Notes under the pieces: generated by a model
Seen by the model: only the letters and a program-made list of their open reading frames with translations
The model's database searches: none
Told to the model about the DNA's origin: nothing
DNA from: Acidimicrobiales bacterium
Lineage (GTDB): Bacteria; Actinomycetota; Acidimicrobiia; Acidimicrobiales; JABEUL01
Reading direction: 5' to 3'
Assembly: GCA_027451605.1 (NCBI GenBank)
Contig: DAIDJA010000054.1
Coordinates: 1-9,296 of the forward strand
DNA: 9,296 bases
Position numbers and translations under genes: made by a program
Shown here: in pieces, positions 6,224 to 9,296 of the stretch
Layout of the letters: each line of letters starts with the position of its first letter
How positions within the stretch are numbered: the stretch's first letter is position 1

Positions 6224-6300
6224 TTCAATTAGGAACTAGATTATTGAACTGGATATTAACAATTTAGTCAAGATAGAAACCGCAGGAGGAGTAAGTAACG

Positions 6301-7287
6301 ATGGCATATACACAAAAACGTTCCGGCAAGAAAAAGCAGTTGGGGTCTTACACGATGAGCCGAGGTTACAACAGGCTCATTAAAGAATTTTCGTTACCGC
6401 AGGCCAGACCACAGGGGATGAACGTCGGATATCAGGGATATCAAGGCAACAACTACGGTCCCCAACAATATAACCAATACGGATACCAAACACAACAAAC
6501 CAATATGCAGCCAGGCTATCCTACGGATCGAATGCAACCGGGGCAGATGCAAACCGGAGGTTACTCGCAATATGGGGGAGCATTTGGAGGGATTCCGAAT
6601 CAGATGCAGCCGAATACCGGACAATGGGATTCGACAGTAAGTGACGCTAAGCCGTTTGTAGCCGTAGATGTTTTCAATAAGGTACTCCAGCTCTCACTTA
6701 TCGCCTTATTTTTTGGTGCACTAAGTTATATCTTCCCTATTAACCCGGGGATCATGTTTGTGCTTATATTTGCGGGATTCATTTTAGGGATGGTGGGTAT
6801 TTATCGACCCCGGACGGCAAAAGTAATGGCTCCAATATATTCGGCCGTAGAGGGTCTAATCCTTGGAACTATATCATTTTATTATTCGGCTAACGGCAAT
6901 TTCGTTGTCCCGCTTGCAATAGTCGGAACTGCCGGAATATTTGTGAGCGTATTAGCTCTCTACAGAACGGGAATGGTAAAAGTTACTCCTAAATTTGTAT
7001 CGATAACTATAATTTCCACCTTTAGTCTTCTTATGGTAATGATTGCCTCTATGTTCTTACCAATTAGTTCCCTGCAGGGGAATTTTGCAACATTCATAAT
7101 CTTTGGCGTGATTTATCTGGGTATAGCAATATTAAATCTGTTCGTTGATTTTAATACAATTTATATGGCAGAGGACAGAGGAATATCCGCCGAAGGCGAA
7201 TGGTATGCCGCGCTATTGGTAATGGTCTCATTGATTATGACTTTCCTGGCATTACTAAGGATACTCGGCGGTGCCGCCAGAAGATAA
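6301..7287 (+). CDS. Bax inhibitor-1/YccA-family integral membrane protein
   Basis: A 328-residue membrane protein of the bacterial Bax inhibitor-1/YccA-like family. Relatives include calcium-leak channels (B. subtilis YetJ) and the FtsH-interacting YccA, but the role of this branch is not established. Residues 1-30 are basic. Residues 32-110 are a low-complexity tail dominated by Gln, Gly, Tyr, Asn, Met and Pro. Seven hydrophobic segments follow at about 128-146, 150-168, 178-196, 202-220, 232-253, 263-284 and 301-320. Family marks are YSAVEGLILGTIS before the third helix, NLFVDFNTI with acidic D283, and the ending GEWYAALLVMVSL through LALLRILGG. A strong AGGAGGA 10 nt upstream fixes the start. 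The gene stands alone between its own -10 box and a hairpin at 7294, so it is probably monocistronic. The long Gln-rich cytoplasmic tail is absent from E. coli YccA. Confidence 0.9.
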   Translation: MAYTQKRSGKKKQLGSYTMSRGYNRLIKEFSLPQARPQGMNVGYQGYQGNNYGPQQYNQYGYQTQQTNMQPGYPTDRMQPGQMQTGGYSQYGGAFGGIPNQMQPNTGQWDSTVSDAKPFVAVDVFNKVLQLSLIALFFGALSYIFPINPGIMFVLIFAGFILGMVGIYRPRTAKVMAPIYSAVEGLILGTISFYYSANGNFVVPLAIVGTAGIFVSVLALYRTGMVKVTPKFVSITIISTFSLLMVMIASMFLPISSLQGNFATFIIFGVIYLGIAILNLFVDFNTIYMAEDRGISAEGEWYAALLVMVSLIMTFLALLRILGGAARR

Positions 7288-7293
7288 ATCTGG

Positions 7294-7319
7294 CTTAAGC
7301 ACTAAGAGTGCTTAAGTTT
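7294..7319 (+). terminator. Hairpin terminator after the Bax inhibitor-1 gene
   Basis: Perfect 10-bp stem CTTAAGCACT (7294-7303) and AGTGCTTAAG (7307-7316) with loop AAG, followed by only TTTG. The short T-run makes termination less certain; the hairpin may also stabilise the 3' end of the message. It begins 6 nt after the stop codon. Confidence 0.65.
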
Positions 7320-7371
7320 GTCGATACTCATAACGATTAATTAATAACCCCTTTTTGGACTGGGTCTTTAG

Positions 7372-7377
7372 TATAAT
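7372..7377 (+). promoter_or_regulatory. -10 box of the solute-binding protein gene
   Basis: A perfect TATAAT predicts a start near 7384 and a leader of about 63 nt. The -35 region is weak. The gene therefore appears to have its own promoter beyond the upstream hairpin. Confidence 0.5.
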
Positions 7378-7446
7378 TATTCCAGCTTAAAAAGAGCTTG
7401 TCCCAATTTAAGGTGGGAATTCATATAGAAATTAGAGGTATTGAAG

Positions 7447-9114
7447 ATGTCAGATCCGATTAGTCGAAGGAATTTTTTGGGGAAATCCGTATCCGCACTG
7501 GCGGGAATTGGATTACTGTCAGCCGGTGGAGAATTTCTAAGCTCGTGTTCTTCTAACTCGACTTTTAACCTTCCTTCACCGGTATCTACGAAGACTCCCG
7601 TCCGAGGCGGTAACCTCATTGTGGCAATCGAAGATGAAACCGACGGCTTTGACCCGACTCTGTCAAGATTTGACAACGGTGGAGTGATATATGCTCGTGC
7701 TGTTTTTGACCCGCTTGCAATAGTCGACAGCAAAGGAAACGTAGTGCCATATCTGGCCGAATCCATAACCCCAAATCAGGATTATACCGTATGGACAATT
7801 AAAGCCAGAAGCAATATCAATTTTCACGACGGAACCCCATTTGACGCCAATGCCATGAAACAGAATTTTGACGCAATGAAGGCAGGACCTTACGGATTTA
7901 TAGCTTCAGCTTTCGGAAGCGTATCCTTGATTGACTCAATGACAGTCCAACTTTCCATGTTGTCACCCTGGGTCCCCTTCGATTACTGGCTTACAGGTTT
8001 TATCGGAGGTCAGATGGCTTATATGGCTTCGCCTAAAATGCTGAATAAACAAGACGGATATGGTCCGAGTCATCCTTCCGGCACTGGTCCTTTTGTTTTC
8101 GAATCATGGATTCCTAACGAATCCTTTAAGGCTAAGGCCAATAAAAATTACTGGCGTAAAGGCCTGCCCTATGTTGATTCAATCACTATAAAGCCAATAG
8201 TTGATCCCAATACTCGTGTCTCCAGTCTTCAGTCAGGAACAATAGACTTGGCTCACTTCGGCACCGGACAACCGATAGCACAATTGATCGGATCGCAAAA
8301 TATTAGTCGCGTTAGCGATGCCCATCTTCCTGTTGGCGAACCCGATATTACTATGACTATGCTGAATTGCTATCCGACAAAGGCGCCTTTTAATAATATT
8401 TATGCCAGACAGGCTCTGGCATATGCTACGGATACTTCCAGGTATATATCAACAGTGGGAGGCAATATCGAACTGCCGACCGACTCTATTTTTTCGCCTG
8501 GCACGCCATTTTATACAAAAACAACCTATCCGCAGTATAGTTTGGACAAAGCAAAGCAAGCGGTTGCAAACTACAAGAAATCAACCGGAGCAAGTCAGTT
8601 GAGCTTTATCTTGGGCACCACCAATGATGCAATCGACAATCAATGGGCGCAGCTGATGGCATCTATGTGGGAACAGGCCGGTATTAACGTGAATATTAAT
8701 ACGAGTTACCTAACGGCTCAGTTAATAGGCACTGCTCTCAGCGGTCAATACGATGCATTCCTATGGAGACAGTTCGGATCAATACATCCTGACTTAAATT
8801 ACATTTTCTGGGACGGCAACGGAATGTCAGAGAATTTTGCCCTGGATTTTGCACGAATGAATGATCCGCTTACCAATCAGTACCTTCAATCGGCAAGAGA
8901 AGAGAAGGATAGCGGAGTAGCGGCACAGTACTATCAAAAGGTCTCAGAAAGGTTTGCTGTCGATCTTCAATATATTTATACCTCACGAGCTGTATGGAAT
9001 CTAGCCGCATACGGAAATGTCCAAAACTACAATAACCCTACCACGGTCGACGGAAAACCTGCTCTCGGAATGTTAGCCGGAATGTTCTTCGTTACTGAAA
9101 TTTGGAAAGGTTAG
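7447..9114 (+). CDS. Tat-exported family 5 solute-binding lipoprotein of an ABC importer
   Basis: Extracellular substrate-binding protein of 555 residues from the peptide/nickel/opine class (SBP_bac_5). SRRNFLG at residues 6-12 is a twin-arginine signal followed by the hydrophobic ALAGIGLL. The lipobox LSSC puts the lipidated cysteine at C34, so the protein is exported folded by Tat and anchored to the membrane. The mature part starts with PVRGGNLIVAI; NINFHDGTPFDANAMKQNF (124-142 region) is the hallmark segment of the family. The length is normal, and the closing FFVTEIWKG ends at TAG. The start is at 7447 because AGAGG (7434-7438) is 8 nt upstream; the in-frame TTG at 7441 is too close to it. 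No permease or ATPase genes are adjacent in the window, so this is an orphan binding protein here. Oligopeptides are a likely substrate, but the sequence does not prove it. Confidence 0.92.
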   Translation: MSDPISRRNFLGKSVSALAGIGLLSAGGEFLSSCSSNSTFNLPSPVSTKTPVRGGNLIVAIEDETDGFDPTLSRFDNGGVIYARAVFDPLAIVDSKGNVVPYLAESITPNQDYTVWTIKARSNINFHDGTPFDANAMKQNFDAMKAGPYGFIASAFGSVSLIDSMTVQLSMLSPWVPFDYWLTGFIGGQMAYMASPKMLNKQDGYGPSHPSGTGPFVFESWIPNESFKAKANKNYWRKGLPYVDSITIKPIVDPNTRVSSLQSGTIDLAHFGTGQPIAQLIGSQNISRVSDAHLPVGEPDITMTMLNCYPTKAPFNNIYARQALAYATDTSRYISTVGGNIELPTDSIFSPGTPFYTKTTYPQYSLDKAKQAVANYKKSTGASQLSFILGTTNDAIDNQWAQLMASMWEQAGINVNINTSYLTAQLIGTALSGQYDAFLWRQFGSIHPDLNYIFWDGNGMSENFALDFARMNDPLTNQYLQSAREEKDSGVAAQYYQKVSERFAVDLQYIYTSRAVWNLAAYGNVQNYNNPTTVDGKPALGMLAGMFFVTEIWKG

Positions 9115-9138
9115 ATACAAATACAGTAGCAACTATCC

Positions 9139-9221
9139 GTAAAATTTGGCGGTAAACTTGGAAAATTCTTAGATTTTACAAGAAAATTGCCGTTATGTTA
9201 AAATTTACACTAGATTTTAAC
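9139..9221. promoter_or_regulatory. Cluster of inverted half-sites, candidate operator
   Basis: Four related half-sites lie before the regulator gene: GTAAAATTT (9139-9147), AGATTTTAC (9171-9179), GTTAAAATTT (9197-9206) and AGATTTTAAC (9212-9221). They form two inverted pairs. The second has perfect 8-bp arms GTTAAAAT/ATTTTAAC with a 9-nt centre and ends 12 nt before the -10 box, where the -35 region should be. A bound dimer there would block transcription, as expected for an autoregulated HxlR-type gene. AT-richness raises the chance of coincidental matches. Confidence 0.4.
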
Positions 9222-9233
9222 TTAGAAAGGGGT

Positions 9234-9239
9234 TATAAT
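9234..9239 (+). promoter_or_regulatory. -10 box of the HxlR-type gene, leaderless start
   Basis: A perfect TATAAT ends 6 nt before the GTG at 9246, so the usual initiation point falls on the G of the start codon itself. The AAGGGG at 9227-9232 lies upstream of the box, so it would not be in the transcript and is too far (13 nt) for a normal binding site. Confidence 0.55.
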
Positions 9240-9245
9240 TTAATT

Positions 9246-9296
9246 GTGAAGTCATATGCTCAATATTGTCCCATAGCAGCGGCGCTTGATGTAATT
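9246..9296 (+). CDS. HxlR-type transcriptional regulator, N-terminus only
   Basis: Only 17 codons are visible before the window ends. They read (M/V)KSYAQYCPIAAALDVI, which matches the very conserved opening of HxlR/YtfH/YodB winged-helix regulators (typically Y-x-Q-Y-C-P-[IV]-A-x-A-x-[DE]-V-[IL], followed by G-x-[RK]-W). C8 before Pro is the conserved N-terminal cysteine that in some relatives senses aldehydes, quinones or redox stress. The start is GTG with no usable Shine-Dalgarno, consistent with a leaderless mRNA. What it controls is unknown; the half-site cluster just upstream suggests its own promoter is one target, perhaps along with genes further right. The call rests on a short but characteristic stretch. 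Confidence 0.75.
   Translation, partial: MKSYAQYCPIAAALDVI

Noticed and set aside
7441..7446. TTG start two codons before the solute-binding protein ATG
   Set aside because: It is only 2 nt from AGAGG, while ATG at 7447 has an 8-nt spacing.
1..9296. CRISPR array, transposase or prophage gene
   Set aside because: No regularly spaced repeat, and no transposase or integrase frame, was seen on either strand.

Overview
The window looks like a chromosomal segment from a fairly AT-rich bacterium, most likely a low-GC member of the Actinobacteriota. This is an inference from four things: the actinobacterial style of the GluRS KLSKRRD segment and C-terminus, a type II-C Cas9 with a Corynebacterium-like tracrRNA layout, an actinobacterial-type Bax inhibitor-1/YccA protein with a long Gln-rich N-terminus, and an apparently leaderless GTG gene. 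No rRNA or marker gene in the window fixes the taxon.

The left third (1-3389, minus strand) is one long open reading frame that runs off the left edge. It is a type II-C Cas9 with all RuvC and HNH catalytic residues in place. Upstream of it lie a near-perfect inverted repeat touching the start codon, a second palindrome, and on the same strand a compact tracrRNA (about 3592-3668) with its own promoter and a strong intrinsic terminator. No CRISPR array, cas1 or cas2 is visible; they would be expected left of position 1 or elsewhere.

The middle (3898-5964, plus strand) is a glutamate/glutamine decoding block. A small one-cluster ferredoxin is followed 4 nt later by gltX (GluRS), then 5 nt later by tRNA-Gln(CUG), then by a separately promoted tRNA-Glu(CUC). 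The gltX frame is interrupted by one in-frame TAG right after the KLSKR catalytic loop, and the rest of the enzyme continues in the same frame after it. The gene is therefore either broken by a point mutation or base error, read through, or made as two chains.

The right part (6301-9296, plus strand) holds a seven-helix Bax inhibitor-1/YccA membrane protein closed by a hairpin, a Tat-exported family 5 solute-binding lipoprotein, a cluster of inverted half-sites, and the first 17 codons of an HxlR-type regulator whose -10 box is so close to its GTG that the mRNA should be leaderless.
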